From Actinokineospora sp. NBRC 105648 (GTDB lineage Bacteria; Actinomycetota; Actinomycetes; Mycobacteriales; Pseudonocardiaceae), in contig NZ_BSTR01000012.1 in the NCBI RefSeq assembly GCF_030269645.1, forward strand, positions 115,056 through 179,055: a DNA stretch of 64,000 nt. The letters run 5' to 3'. The position numbers and the translations under genes were made by a program. Every line of letters begins with the position of its first letter. Position 1 is the first letter of the stretch. The notes below the pieces were generated by a model. The model ran no database searches, was not told the DNA's origin, and worked only from the letters and a program-made list of their open reading frames with translations. Shown here one piece after another: positions 8,419 to 16,590 of the stretch.

Positions 8419-8673
8419 GCCCGTGCCCCTGCGCCTGACGGCTGGAGCGCGCGAGCCACGATGGGGCTGGTGAACCCCGGCCGGGGCCGACTACCCGGGC
8501 CGGGGCAATGGCCCCGAATGGCGCGCGCACTCGCCGAGTTCACCTGCACGGGCATCGTCATGCTTGTCCGACATGCTTATCCGACAAAGGAAATGCGGAC
8601 ACCGGGAGCGGCATTGGCCGTACCCGGTGTTTTCACTTTCTTGAGCGGGTATTTACCCTGCGGTCAAAGCAAA
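8419..8673. other. Intergenic stretch, convergent genes
   Basis: This lies between the ends of the HAD and SARP genes. No supported gene was seen; the hairpin at its end is listed separately. Confidence 0.5.
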
Positions 8674-8706
8674 ACCGGCGCCACCCCGCATCGGGGTGGC
8701 GCCGGT
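8674..8706 (-). terminator. Strong hairpin downstream of the SARP gene
   Basis: A 15-bp perfect stem (8674-8688 with 8692-8706) has a 3-nt loop. Reading on the minus strand it is followed by TTTT, so it is a good intrinsic terminator for the SARP gene. Confidence 0.8.
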
Positions 8707-8722
8707 CTCGTGTTTCGGGGAC

Positions 8723-9508
8723 CTACAGGTGCGCGGGCACCGGCCGCGGCTGCAGGACCGGGTCGTGCGCCAGGATCGCCATCTGGCACTTCTGCAGCAC
8801 CGGGGACGGCTCGACGCCCAGCTCGTCCATCAGCCGGGCGCGCATCCGCTGGTAGACCGCCAGCGCGTCGCGCTGCCGACCGCAGCGGTAGAGCGCCACC
8901 ATCAGCTGCTGGCAGAGCCGCTCGTTGAGCGACTCGGACTCCACCAGCTCGGAGAGCTCGGCGACGATCTCGTTGTGCCGCCCGATGACCAGCTCGGCCT
9001 CGAACAGCCGCTCCAGCGCCGCCGCCCGGTACTCCTTGTAGCGCACCGCCGCGGCCTGGCAGATGAAGCCGCCCAGGTTGCCGCCGAAGGTCGGGCCGCG
9101 CCACAGGGTGAGCGCGTCGCGCAGCTTGTCGATCATCTCCAGCGGGGTGTGCGACTGGTTGGCCCGCACCTCGAGCAGGGCGTGGGTGAAGATGTCGGCG
9201 TCGAAGTCGTCGGTGCCCAGGCAGAGCCGGTAGCCCGAGGGCATGCTCAGGAAGCGCCCGCCGCGCTGCTCCGGGTCGACCGAGCGTAACCGCCTGCGGA
9301 GCCTGCTTATGTGTGCCTGTAAGGCGTTCTCGGCGTTGCGCGGCGGGTTGTGCTCCCACAGCTCGCCGATCAACGACTCGGTCAGCACCAGGCGGTCGTG
9401 GTTGACCAGCAGGGCGGCCAACAGGGTTCGCTGGAAGGTCCCGTTGATCTCCACCGGCTCACCCGCCGCCTGGATCTCGATCGGACCGAGTATTCGATAG
9501 GTCAGCAT
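8723..9508 (-). CDS. SARP-family pathway activator
   Basis: The 261-residue protein has the Streptomyces antibiotic regulatory protein layout. A winged-helix DNA-binding domain occupies residues 1-95 (ILGPIEIQAAGEPVEING, NALQAHISRLRRRL, LCLGTDDFDADIF) and a bacterial transcriptional activation domain follows (GRHNEIVAELSELVESESLNE, CGRQRDALAVYQRMRARLMDELG). ATG 9508 follows GGGGAGCGCGC. SARPs bind direct heptamer repeats and activate biosynthetic operons. Matching repeats lie upstream of the divergent operon at 9716 and between the first two genes of the window, so this protein probably activates both. Confidence 0.9.
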   Translation of the reverse strand: MLTYRILGPIEIQAAGEPVEINGTFQRTLLAALLVNHDRLVLTESLIGELWEHNPPRNAENALQAHISRLRRRLRSVDPEQRGGRFLSMPSGYRLCLGTDDFDADIFTHALLEVRANQSHTPLEMIDKLRDALTLWRGPTFGGNLGGFICQAAAVRYKEYRAAALERLFEAELVIGRHNEIVAELSELVESESLNERLCQQLMVALYRCGRQRDALAVYQRMRARLMDELGVEPSPVLQKCQMAILAHDPVLQPRPVPAHL

Positions 9509-9630
9509 GCGCGCTCCCCGGCTGGCTGTGTCTGACAAGCAGGATGCTTCCATGAATCAGAAGTCTGATGCAAGTACGAGCACCGATGATAAGCAGAATC
9601 CTGCCTCAATGCGGCCGAACGGCGCAGATG

Positions 9631-9681
9631 GTCAGGCGGCCATCAACCCGCTGTCAGGCGCAGGGGTGAGCATCGTCAGGG
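9631..9681. promoter_or_regulatory. Three GTCAGGS heptamers at exact 22-bp spacing (candidate SARP box)
   Basis: GTCAGGC (9631-9637), GTCAGGC (9653-9659) and GTCAGGG (9675-9681) start exactly 22 bp apart, two helical turns. They lie upstream of the operon that starts at 9716 and share the GTCAG core with the repeats at 559-587. A CTACGC-like -10 lies near 9699. Confidence 0.6.
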
Positions 9682-9715
9682 CCTGCAGCCGAACCGTCTA
9701 CGCGATGAGGTAGCG

Positions 9716-10537
9716 ATGCTCCTTGAACGAAAGCGACTGCTCGTCACCGGCGTGGTGTCGACCAAGTCGATCGCCCACGCCGCCGCCCGCCTCGCGCTCG
9801 CCGAGGGCGCCGAGGTGGTGCTCACCGGCTTCGGCCGCGGCCTGCGGATCACCGAACGGCTCGGCGAGTCGCTGGGCTGCGAGGTGCTCGAGATGGACGT
9901 CACCGCGCCCGAGCAGGTCAGCGCCGTGGTCACCCACCTCGGTGCCAAGTGGGGTGCGCTCGACGGCCTCCTGCACGCCGTCGCCTACGCCCCGGCCAAC
10001 GCCCTCGACGGCGGGTTCCTGACCGCGCCGTGGGAGGACGTGGCCACCGCCCTGCACGTGTCCACCTACTCCTTCGCCGCCCTGGGCCGCGAGTTCGCCC
10101 CGCTGCTGGCCGCGGCCGGTGGCGGCTCGATCGTCGGCCTGGACTTCGACGCCGAGGTCGTCTGGCCCGGCTACGATTGGATGGGCGTGGCCAAGGCGGG
10201 CCTGGAGAGCTGCGCCCGCTACCTCGCGCACGCCCTGGGCCCGGCGGGCACCCGGGTCAACCTGATCGCCGCCGGTCCGCTGCGCACGGTGGCCGCGGGC
10301 GCGATCAAGAGCTTCGAGGTGTTCGAGTCGGTCTGGCAGGAGCGCGCGCCGCTGGGCTGGGACGACCGCGACGCCACCGCCGTCGGCCGCGCGATCTGCG
10401 CGCTGTGGTCGGAGTGGCTGCCCGGGGTGACCGGTGAGGTCATCCACGTCGACGGCGGCGTGCACGCCATCGGCGGCACGGTGCCCAAGCCCGCCCCGGC
10501 CGCCGAGGCCGAACCCGAGCTGGCGGCCGTCCGATGA
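9716..10537 (+). CDS. Enoyl-ACP reductase-like SDR (FabI/InhA type)
   Basis: The 273-residue short-chain dehydrogenase begins with the FabI-type cofactor loop LLVTGVVSTKSIAHAAARLA. It has the catalytic pair YDWMGVAK (Tyr-x6-Lys, about residue 153), the same spacing as in InhA, and ends with a VIHVDGGVHAIGG segment typical of enoyl reductases. FabI/InhA enzymes reduce trans-2-enoyl-ACP with NADH. It is the first gene of a run whose next gene overlaps it by 4 bp, so it probably works with the MaoC-like dehydratase and FabH in a dedicated acyl-chain assembly line. SARP-like repeats stand in front. Confidence 0.82.
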   Translation: MLLERKRLLVTGVVSTKSIAHAAARLALAEGAEVVLTGFGRGLRITERLGESLGCEVLEMDVTAPEQVSAVVTHLGAKWGALDGLLHAVAYAPANALDGGFLTAPWEDVATALHVSTYSFAALGREFAPLLAAAGGGSIVGLDFDAEVVWPGYDWMGVAKAGLESCARYLAHALGPAGTRVNLIAAGPLRTVAAGAIKSFEVFESVWQERAPLGWDDRDATAVGRAICALWSEWLPGVTGEVIHVDGGVHAIGGTVPKPAPAAEAEPELAAVR

Positions 10538-11013
10538 GCCGCACCGTGCGCGTCGACGAGCTCGACGGACTGGTCGGCGAGGTGCTCGGGGTCAGCAGCT
10601 GGCACCGGGTGACCCAGGCGACGGTGAACCAGTTCGCCGCCGCCACCGGCGACTACCAGTGGATCCACACCGACCCGGTGCGCGCCGCCGCCGAGGGCCC
10701 GTGGGGCGCGCCGGTCGCGCACGGCCTGCTGACCCTGGCGCTGCTGCCGTCGATGATCACCGAGGCGTTCTCCGTCGAGGGCGCGGACGTGATCGTCAAC
10801 AAGGGCTTCGACAAGGTCCGGCTGGCCAACCCGGTCAAGGTCGGCAGCCGGGTCCGCGGCACCGTCAAGCTGGGCTCGGCCACCCCCCGGCCGCGCTCGT
10901 TCCACGAGGTCCGGCTGCAGGTCACCGTCGAGGTCGAGGACCAGGCCGGGGCGGCGCTCAAGGCCGAGACGATCTTCCTCTACCGCCAGGCCGAACTCCT
11001 CGCGGCGGGCTGA
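10534..11013 (+). CDS. MaoC-like (R)-hydratase/dehydratase
   Basis: The 159-residue single hotdog protein has the hydratase-2 motif FAAATGDYQWIHTDPVRA (catalytic Asp and His) and GAPVAHGLLTLALLP. Such proteins interconvert 3-hydroxyacyl and 2-enoyl thioesters. It overlaps the enoyl reductase gene by ATGA, so the two reactions, dehydration then reduction, are encoded side by side. Confidence 0.85.
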   Translation: MSRTVRVDELDGLVGEVLGVSSWHRVTQATVNQFAAATGDYQWIHTDPVRAAAEGPWGAPVAHGLLTLALLPSMITEAFSVEGADVIVNKGFDKVRLANPVKVGSRVRGTVKLGSATPRPRSFHEVRLQVTVEVEDQAGAALKAETIFLYRQAELLAAG

Positions 11014-11016
11014 GCG

Positions 11017-11586
11017 ATGATCACCGAACAGACCAGCAGCCGGGTCGCGCTGCGCAAGCTGGCCTCCGGGGTCGCGGTGCTGACCTTCCGCGACGGCGAC
11101 CGGGCGCACGCGGCCACCGTCAGCTCGGTCACCGCGGTCTCCCGGGACCCGCTGCTGCTGGGCACCTGCCTGCGCGTCGGCTCGGTCTTCGCCGACCTGG
11201 TCCGCGAGCCGGGCGCCCGGTTCGCGGTCAACATCCTCGGCGCCCACCAGGCGGCCTTCGCCAGCTGGTTCGCCGACCCGCGCCGACCGCGCGGACTGGC
11301 CCAGTTCGACTGCGTCGACTGGACCCCCGACCCCTACAGCGGCGCGCCGCTGATCGCCGGGTCGCTCGCCGGGCTGGGGTGCGGGCTGCGCTCGCACACC
11401 CCGGCGGGCGACCACCACCTGCTCGTCGCCGAGGTCTTCGCCGGGGTGCCCGGCGAGGGCGCCCCGCTGCTGAGCTACGCGGGCCAACTGCACGACGGAA
11501 CGCTGCGCAGCCTGCCCGAGCGGCAGGCGCACCCGGGTTCGCCCCAGGAAGGACACCTCATGCCCGAAACCGAGGCCGTGCGATGA
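11017..11586 (+). CDS. Flavin reductase-like FMN-binding protein
   Basis: The 189-residue protein has the flavin reductase domain pattern: LRKLASGVAVLTF, ATVSSVTAVSRDPLLLGTCL and FAVNILGAHQ. Family members supply reduced FMN/FAD to a two-component monooxygenase, or use flavin themselves. No partner oxygenase component lies in this operon; the partner may be outside the window. It is 3 bp from the dehydratase and overlaps fabH by 4 bp. The C-terminal tail after residue 165 is Pro/Gln-rich and not conserved-looking. Confidence 0.8.
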   Translation: MITEQTSSRVALRKLASGVAVLTFRDGDRAHAATVSSVTAVSRDPLLLGTCLRVGSVFADLVREPGARFAVNILGAHQAAFASWFADPRRPRGLAQFDCVDWTPDPYSGAPLIAGSLAGLGCGLRSHTPAGDHHLLVAEVFAGVPGEGAPLLSYAGQLHDGTLRSLPERQAHPGSPQEGHLMPETEAVR

Positions 11587-12620
11587 CCGCGGCCGTCGTC
11601 ACGGGGGTCGGCGCCTCGCTGCCCCAGCGCGTGGTCACCAACGAGGAGCTCGCCGGGTACCTGGACACCTCCGACGAGTGGATCCGCAGCCGCACCGGCA
11701 TCGGCACCCGGCGCTGGGTCGACACCGGGGTGTCCACCGGCGACCTGGCCACCCAGGCCGGTGAGCTGGCGCTGCGCTCGGCCGGGGTCGACCGGGTCGA
11801 CGCGGTCGTGGTCGCCACCACCACCCCCGACCGGCTCTGCCCGGCCACCGCGCCCGAGGTGGCCACCCGCCTGGGCCTGACCGGCATCTCCGCGCACGAC
11901 GTCAACGCCGTGTGCACCGGCTTCCTCTACGGCCTGGCCAGCGCGGTCGGCCTGATCGCGGCGGGCAACGCGTCCTCGGTGCTGATGATCGGCGCCGAGA
12001 CGTTCTCCACGATCATCGACCCGAAGGACCGCGGCACCGCGGTGATCTTCGCCGACGGCGCGGGCGCCCTGGTGCTGCGCGCGGGCTCGGCCGACGAGCC
12101 GGGCGCGGTGGGCCCGTTGGTGCTGGGCAGCGACGGCAGCCTCGCCGACCTGATCCAGATCCCGGCGGGCGGCTCGCGGCAGCGCTCCTCGGGCGAGGAG
12201 GCGGCGCCGGAGGACTACTACTTCCGCATGCGCGGCCGCGAGGTCTACCGGCACGCCGTCGAGCGGATGGCGGGCTCGGCGCAGGAGGCGTTGCTGCGCG
12301 CGGGTTTGACGATGTCCGATGTGGACAAGTTCGTCCCGCACCAGGCCAACGCGCGGATCTCGGTCGCGGTCGGTGAACGGCTGGGCATCCGGCCGGAGCA
12401 GACCGTGTCCAATGTGGAGCGAGTGGGCAACACCGCGGCGGCCTCGATCGGCCTGCTGCTGGCCGAGGCGACCGCCACCGGCGAACTGCGCGGCGGCCAG
12501 CGGCTGCTGCTCACCGCCTTCGGCGGCGGCCTGACCTGGGGCGCCACCACCATGGTCTGGCCGGACGTGACCGCGCACATCTCCTCGCCCGCGCGGCCCG
12601 CCGTCGCGCTGGCGGGCTGA
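11583..12620 (+). CDS. Beta-ketoacyl-ACP synthase III (FabH-like)
   Basis: The 345-residue protein carries the complete KSIII triad: Cys in DVNAVCTGFLYGL (about residue 113), His in PHQANARI (about 260) and Asn in GNTAAAS (about 291). The N-terminal TSDEWIRSRTGIGTRRW is typical FabH. It condenses a CoA starter with malonyl-ACP. Being in an operon with an InhA-like reductase, a MaoC dehydratase and a seryl-tRNA synthetase, it is probably a pathway paralogue, not the housekeeping fabH; that is inferred from context. The GTG and ATG frames around 11583 overlap the flavin reductase by ATGA. Confidence 0.88.
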   Translation: MTAAVVTGVGASLPQRVVTNEELAGYLDTSDEWIRSRTGIGTRRWVDTGVSTGDLATQAGELALRSAGVDRVDAVVVATTTPDRLCPATAPEVATRLGLTGISAHDVNAVCTGFLYGLASAVGLIAAGNASSVLMIGAETFSTIIDPKDRGTAVIFADGAGALVLRAGSADEPGAVGPLVLGSDGSLADLIQIPAGGSRQRSSGEEAAPEDYYFRMRGREVYRHAVERMAGSAQEALLRAGLTMSDVDKFVPHQANARISVAVGERLGIRPEQTVSNVERVGNTAAASIGLLLAEATATGELRGGQRLLLTAFGGGLTWGATTMVWPDVTAHISSPARPAVALAG

Positions 12621-12634
12621 GCAGGAGGACCACC

Positions 12635-13897
12635 GTGCACGAGGCGAAGACACTGCTCGAGCCCGAGGCCGCGGCGGCCCTGCACCGCCGCGGCTACGAC
12701 CTCGACGTCGCGGCCCTGGCCGAGCTGGCCCGCGAGCGCAAGGAACTGATGGAGGCCACGCAGAAGCTGCGCGGCGAGAGCAACCGGCTGGCCAAGGAGG
12801 GCCGCACCGGCGGCGAGGCCGTGCGGGCGCGGGCCAAGGAGGTCAAGGAGCAGATCCAGGAGTTGGAGGTCGGCCAGAAGGAGGTCCAGACCCGGCTGCA
12901 CGACCTGCTGCTCACCATCCCCAACCTGCCGTCCGCCGACGCCCCCGACGGGAAGTCCGATGAGGACGCCGTCGAGGTGCGCCGGGTGGGGGAGCCGAGG
13001 ACCTACGACTTCGAACCCCGCCACCACGCCGACATCGGCGAGTCCACCGGCATCCTCGACCTGGGCCGCGCGGCCAAGCTGTCCGGCGCGCGCTTCGCGG
13101 TCACCTCCGGCGCGGGCGCGGTGCTGGAGCGCGCGCTGGCGTCGTTCTTCCTCGACCTGCACACGCGTGAGCACGGCTACACCGAGTACTCGGTGCCGAC
13201 CCTGGTCACCCGGGAGACCATGACCGGGACGGGCCAGCTGCCGAAGTTCGAGGACGACCTGTTCAAGACGGCGGTGGGCGGCCGGGAGCTGTTCCTGATC
13301 CCGACTGCCGAGGTCCCGCTGACGAACCTGTACGCGGGCGAGAGCATCGACGCAGGTGCCCTGCCGCTGGCGCTCACCGCGCGGACGCAGTGCTTCCGGG
13401 CCGAGGCCGGGTCTTACGGGCGCGATACCCGTGGGATCCTGCGCATGCACGAGTTCACCAAGGTCGAGCTGGTGCGCATCGTGAACGCGGAGTCCTCCCG
13501 GGCTGAGCTGGAATTGATGGTCAGCCACGCGGAGGAATGCCTCAAGCGGCTCGAACTCGCCTACCGGGTGGTCGCGTTGGCCGCGGGCGACTTGGGCTTC
13601 TCGGCCACCTACACCTACGACATCGAGGTGTGGCTGCCCGGGCAGGACCGGTACCGGGAGATCTCGTCCTGTTCGGACACCGGCACGTTCCAGGCCCGAC
13701 GGGCCGGGATCCGGTTGCGCGGCAAGGAAAGAGGGTTCCCGGCCACGCTCAACGGGTCCGGGTTGCCGGTCGGCCGGACGTTGTTGGCGCTGCTGGAGCA
13801 GCACCAGACCGCTGATGGCGGTGTGGACATTCCGGCGGCCCTGGTGCCGTATACCGGGTTCCGGCGGATCGCGGCTGATGGGAGCGTTGTTCGCTGA
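12635..13897 (+). CDS. serS: Seryl-tRNA synthetase, probably a pathway-linked copy
   Basis: The 420-residue class II synthetase has an N-terminal coiled-coil arm (residues 28-100), motif 2 FRAEAGSYGRDTRG with MHEFTKVELV, and motif 3 NGSGLPVGRTLLALLEQHQ. It charges tRNA-Ser with serine. GTG 12635 follows AGGAGG, 14 bp after fabH, at the end of the putative biosynthetic operon and away from the usual actinobacterial serS neighbours. Known cluster-borne SerRS genes give either self-resistance (albomycin) or seryl-tRNA for amide or azoxy chemistry (valanimycin VlmL). Whether a second serS exists elsewhere decides this. The N-terminus looks divergent, while the catalytic motifs are intact. Confidence 0.88.
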   Translation: MHEAKTLLEPEAAAALHRRGYDLDVAALAELARERKELMEATQKLRGESNRLAKEGRTGGEAVRARAKEVKEQIQELEVGQKEVQTRLHDLLLTIPNLPSADAPDGKSDEDAVEVRRVGEPRTYDFEPRHHADIGESTGILDLGRAAKLSGARFAVTSGAGAVLERALASFFLDLHTREHGYTEYSVPTLVTRETMTGTGQLPKFEDDLFKTAVGGRELFLIPTAEVPLTNLYAGESIDAGALPLALTARTQCFRAEAGSYGRDTRGILRMHEFTKVELVRIVNAESSRAELELMVSHAEECLKRLELAYRVVALAAGDLGFSATYTYDIEVWLPGQDRYREISSCSDTGTFQARRAGIRLRGKERGFPATLNGSGLPVGRTLLALLEQHQTADGGVDIPAALVPYTGFRRIAADGSVVR

Positions 13898-14295
13898 CCT
13901 TTGTCGCCCCGAATCTTGTAGCGCCCCGGGCTTCATTGTGAGGCGGCTTTCTCTCGCTGAAATTGTTTAACGCTGGGAGGGTGCTGTCAAGGGCGCCTGC
14001 GGCGTCGCTGCGCGATTCCGCTGCGCTCCACCCTTGACAGCACCCTCCCAGCGTTAAAGATGGCCTGTGCGAGGAAGCGGGGGCGACTAAGCCTCTGGGA
14101 CTCAGGTGGTGCTGGAAACTCGGGTGGTGCTGGGGGTCTGGGTGTTGCTGAGGGTCGGTTGTCGCGGGAGGCTCGGGTGTCAGTGAGGCATGTGCTCACC
14201 GGGGCCATGTGCCCAGGCAACGCTATGCCCGACGGTGCGTCTCTAGTGGCACGAACCGCCCCAGTCCGGGGTGGTGCCAGTAGGACGGGCCTCCC
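13898..14295. other. 400-bp intergenic region around a large inverted repeat
   Basis: No gene is supported here. The main structure is the perfect 28-bp inverted repeat listed next; the remainder is the upstream region of the lipoprotein gene. Confidence 0.5.
13966..14058. repeat. Perfect 28-bp inverted repeat with 37-nt spacer
   Basis: Positions 13966-13993 are the exact reverse complement of 14031-14058. The arms begin TTTAACGCTGGG and end CAAGGG. The stem starts 69 bp after serS, so it may terminate that operon. It is far longer than a normal terminator, and its GC-rich spacer can fold again. It could be a small palindromic repeat element. Confidence 0.75.
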
Positions 14296-14670
14296 ATGAA
14301 CCGCACCGCCGGACTCGCCCTGATCGCAGCCTGCGCCGTGGCCCTCACCGCCTGTGGTCCGGCGACGTCCAGCTCCAGCAACCCCAACCCGGTCGTACCG
14401 GCCACCCCGGCGGCGAAGGCGGGTACCCCGGCGGAGTCCTCCGGCGTCGACGTCTGCGGATACCTGCGCGGGCAGATCCCAGCCTTGAAGGCTGTCGGCT
14501 CCGACGTCGGTGCGATGGCCCAACTGACCATCGGCCTCTACGACTTCTACGACAAGCAGGGCAAGGTCCCCAACGGCCTCGAGATCGAAGCCAACGCGCA
14601 GAAGAACTGCCCCGATGTCGCCGAGCAGGTGTACAAGATCGCAGGCATCAAGAGCTTCGCCGCACTGTGA
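14296..14670 (+). CDS. Small lipoprotein, unknown function
   Basis: The 124-residue protein has a lipoprotein signal peptide with lipobox LTAC (Cys about residue 20), a Ser/Pro/Ala-rich spacer, then a compact domain with two Cys (VDVCGYLRG and QKNCPDVAEQ) that may form a disulfide. It should be anchored outside the cytoplasmic membrane. I do not recognise the family. It stands alone between two palindromic elements. Confidence 0.7.
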   Translation: MNRTAGLALIAACAVALTACGPATSSSSNPNPVVPATPAAKAGTPAESSGVDVCGYLRGQIPALKAVGSDVGAMAQLTIGLYDFYDKQGKVPNGLEIEANAQKNCPDVAEQVYKIAGIKSFAAL

Positions 14671-14781
14671 CCTTCCCCCGCACCGTACCCGTTGCAGCAC
14701 AACGCATCGAGGCCACCGAGCCCCCAAGCCCTGGGCAGCCTCGTCGCCCAGCACCCGCATACCGCCAGGGCCTCATCAATC

Positions 14782-14927
14782 TGCTCGATTGGGTGGAGTG
14801 GTTTGTCTGGGGAAGAAATGAGGCGCTAAGCTGACCCGCGAGTGGGTGGATCCCTTCCCCACCCGCCCTGCCCACCGCGCCTCATTTCTTTAGGGGCCCC
14901 AGGCAAACCACTCCACCCAATCGAGCA
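14782..14927 (+). repeat. Palindromic repeat element, copy A
   Basis: Outer arms of 24 bp are perfectly complementary (14782-14805 with 14904-14927). An inner 14-bp pair follows (AAGAAATGAGGCGC with its complement), and the right half holds TAGGGGCCCC. Three related copies occur at 41232, 41474 and 46971 with different arm sequences but the same core. Confidence 0.8.
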
Positions 14928-14954
14928 CCCCAACCCAAGCCAAGCAACTAAGCT

Positions 14955-15800
14955 TCACCGCAGCAACGTGTTAACCCACTTCCGATACGTAGCAGGATCC
15001 CCGTTGTAGGCGAACTTCCGCGAAACCTCCACCCCGTTCCGCAAGGCGACCAACGTCGGGTACCCCTTCACCGCGAACCGCGTGTTGAACTGCGGGTACT
15101 TGTCGCCGTTGACCTGCCCCAGCAACCACCGACCCCCGTCCGCGGCCGCGAACTTCTGCATGTGGGGCTTGAGTTCCTTGCAGGCCGAACACCACGGCGC
15201 CCCGAACTCCAGCACCACTGGCTTGTCCCGGGAAATCGCGAGCACCGAGTCGATGTTCTCCGTCGTCACCGTCACCTCGACGTTCGGGTCCGGCGGCACC
15301 GCGGGCGGGTAGTCGCCGTTTCGCACGCTCTGCACCCACCGGTACAGCGCCAGCCATTCCTGGTTGTTCGCGGTGTACCCGACCTTGCGCGGCACCACCT
15401 GCGTCTGGTCGATCCCGTTGCGCAGCACCACCAGTGTCGGCAGTTCGAAGACGCCGAACTGGTCCAGCAGTTCGGGCGCCGCCTCGCGGTCGACGTGCCC
15501 GATGATCCACGCACCCCGGTCCGTGGTGACCATCTGGCGCAGGGCCGCGTTGATCTCCTCGCACCCCTGGCACATCTTGCCGCCGAAGTCCAGGACGACC
15601 GGCTTGTCCCGCGAGACCGCCACCGCCTGGTTCCAGGTCGCGGCGGTCACGTCCATCTCCAGCGGGTCCGCTCGGGGTCCCGTCTGCCCGGTGGCGGGGG
15701 TACCGACCCCGGCCACCATCAGCCCGGTTGCGGCGAGCAGTGCGGCGAACGCCCGTCTGCCTGCCCTGAACCTGTTCACTGTTCTCGGATTGGCTCCCAT
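14955..15800 (-). CDS. Secreted protein with two thioredoxin domains
   Basis: The 281-residue protein has a basic N-terminus and a hydrophobic signal segment (AFAALLAATGLMVAGVG), then two consecutive thioredoxin folds. The first has the redox motif CQGC (GGKMCQGCEE, about residue 70) with cis-Pro ELPTLVVL. The second has CSAC (APWCSACK, about residue 190) with cis-Pro GYPTLVAL. It probably acts outside the membrane in thiol-disulfide exchange; the unusual dipeptides between the Cys leave reductase versus oxidase open. ATG 15800 was chosen because it places the signal peptide at the N-terminus; GTG 15779 is an alternative. Confidence 0.75.
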   Translation of the reverse strand: MGANPRTVNRFRAGRRAFAALLAATGLMVAGVGTPATGQTGPRADPLEMDVTAATWNQAVAVSRDKPVVLDFGGKMCQGCEEINAALRQMVTTDRGAWIIGHVDREAAPELLDQFGVFELPTLVVLRNGIDQTQVVPRKVGYTANNQEWLALYRWVQSVRNGDYPPAVPPDPNVEVTVTTENIDSVLAISRDKPVVLEFGAPWCSACKELKPHMQKFAAADGGRWLLGQVNGDKYPQFNTRFAVKGYPTLVALRNGVEVSRKFAYNGDPATYRKWVNTLLR

Positions 15801-15864
15801 TCCCGTGACGCTATGGCGGCGGGCCCGCGCCTGGTAATGCCGAACCGGTATGCCGGCATCGCGC

Positions 15865-16515
15865 TCAGCCGGGTAGCTCCACCGCGATCTCCACCGCGCC
15901 CTTGACCAGGTCGGGATCGGGTTTCCCGGACACGACCGCACCTTCGGCGACCACCAGCAGCTTGCCGTCCGAGCGCGCGTCGAACGGGGTCCCGGTGAAC
16001 CGCACCCCTTGGCTGCGCAGGGCGTCGAACCCGAGCGACTTCACGCTGCCCGTCCCGTCCTTGGTGACCAGTGCCTCCAGCGGCCGCACGTCGTCGCGGT
16101 CGTGCAGGCGCAGCCAGGACACGGACACCACGAAGGTGCCGCCCGCCGGGTCGGCCAGGGTGAACAGCGTCCGGTCGAGCGACTTGCACGGGTGCTGGAC
16201 GAAGTACTCCTGTACCCGCCCGTACGAGTTGACCGCGCAGTTGACCGCGTTCTTGGCCTCCTGCTTGACCTTCCGCAGCTTCGCCTTGCGCCACGCCTCG
16301 TCCGACTTGCCCTTACGCGCCGGTTCCTTCCCCTGCTTCACCCGCGCCGCGACACTGTCCGCGGCCCCACTCGCCTCGACCGCGGCCCCGGCTCCCGCAC
16401 CGGTTCCGCTCGCGCCGCCGATCACCAACGCCCCGGCGGTCACCACTGCCGCCGCTCCCGCCGACTTCTTGCCCCACTGCCCGTTGGCCGCCCGTGGCTG
16501 GGTTCTCCACCCCAT
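15865..16515 (-). CDS. Hypothetical protein with N-terminal hydrophobic segment
   Basis: The 216-residue protein has a basic start, an Ala/Gly-rich hydrophobic stretch (about residues 18-45), a charged helical segment, and a beta-rich C-terminal domain with two Cys (AVNCAVNSYG and QHPCKSLD). It is probably membrane-tethered or exported. I cannot assign a function. It lies 64 bp upstream of the thioredoxin-domain gene on the same strand, and a disulfide in this protein could be a substrate of it; that is speculation. Confidence 0.6.
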   Translation of the reverse strand: MGWRTQPRAANGQWGKKSAGAAAVVTAGALVIGGASGTGAGAGAAVEASGAADSVAARVKQGKEPARKGKSDEAWRKAKLRKVKQEAKNAVNCAVNSYGRVQEYFVQHPCKSLDRTLFTLADPAGGTFVVSVSWLRLHDRDDVRPLEALVTKDGTGSVKSLGFDALRSQGVRFTGTPFDARSDGKLLVVAEGAVVSGKPDPDLVKGAVEIAVELPG

Positions 16516-16590
16516 GCATCCCCCTTGGTCACAACTCGACGCGGAGTCTGCCGGGCAGGTCTGACAACTTCCGGCGGATTTCCCCCGCGC

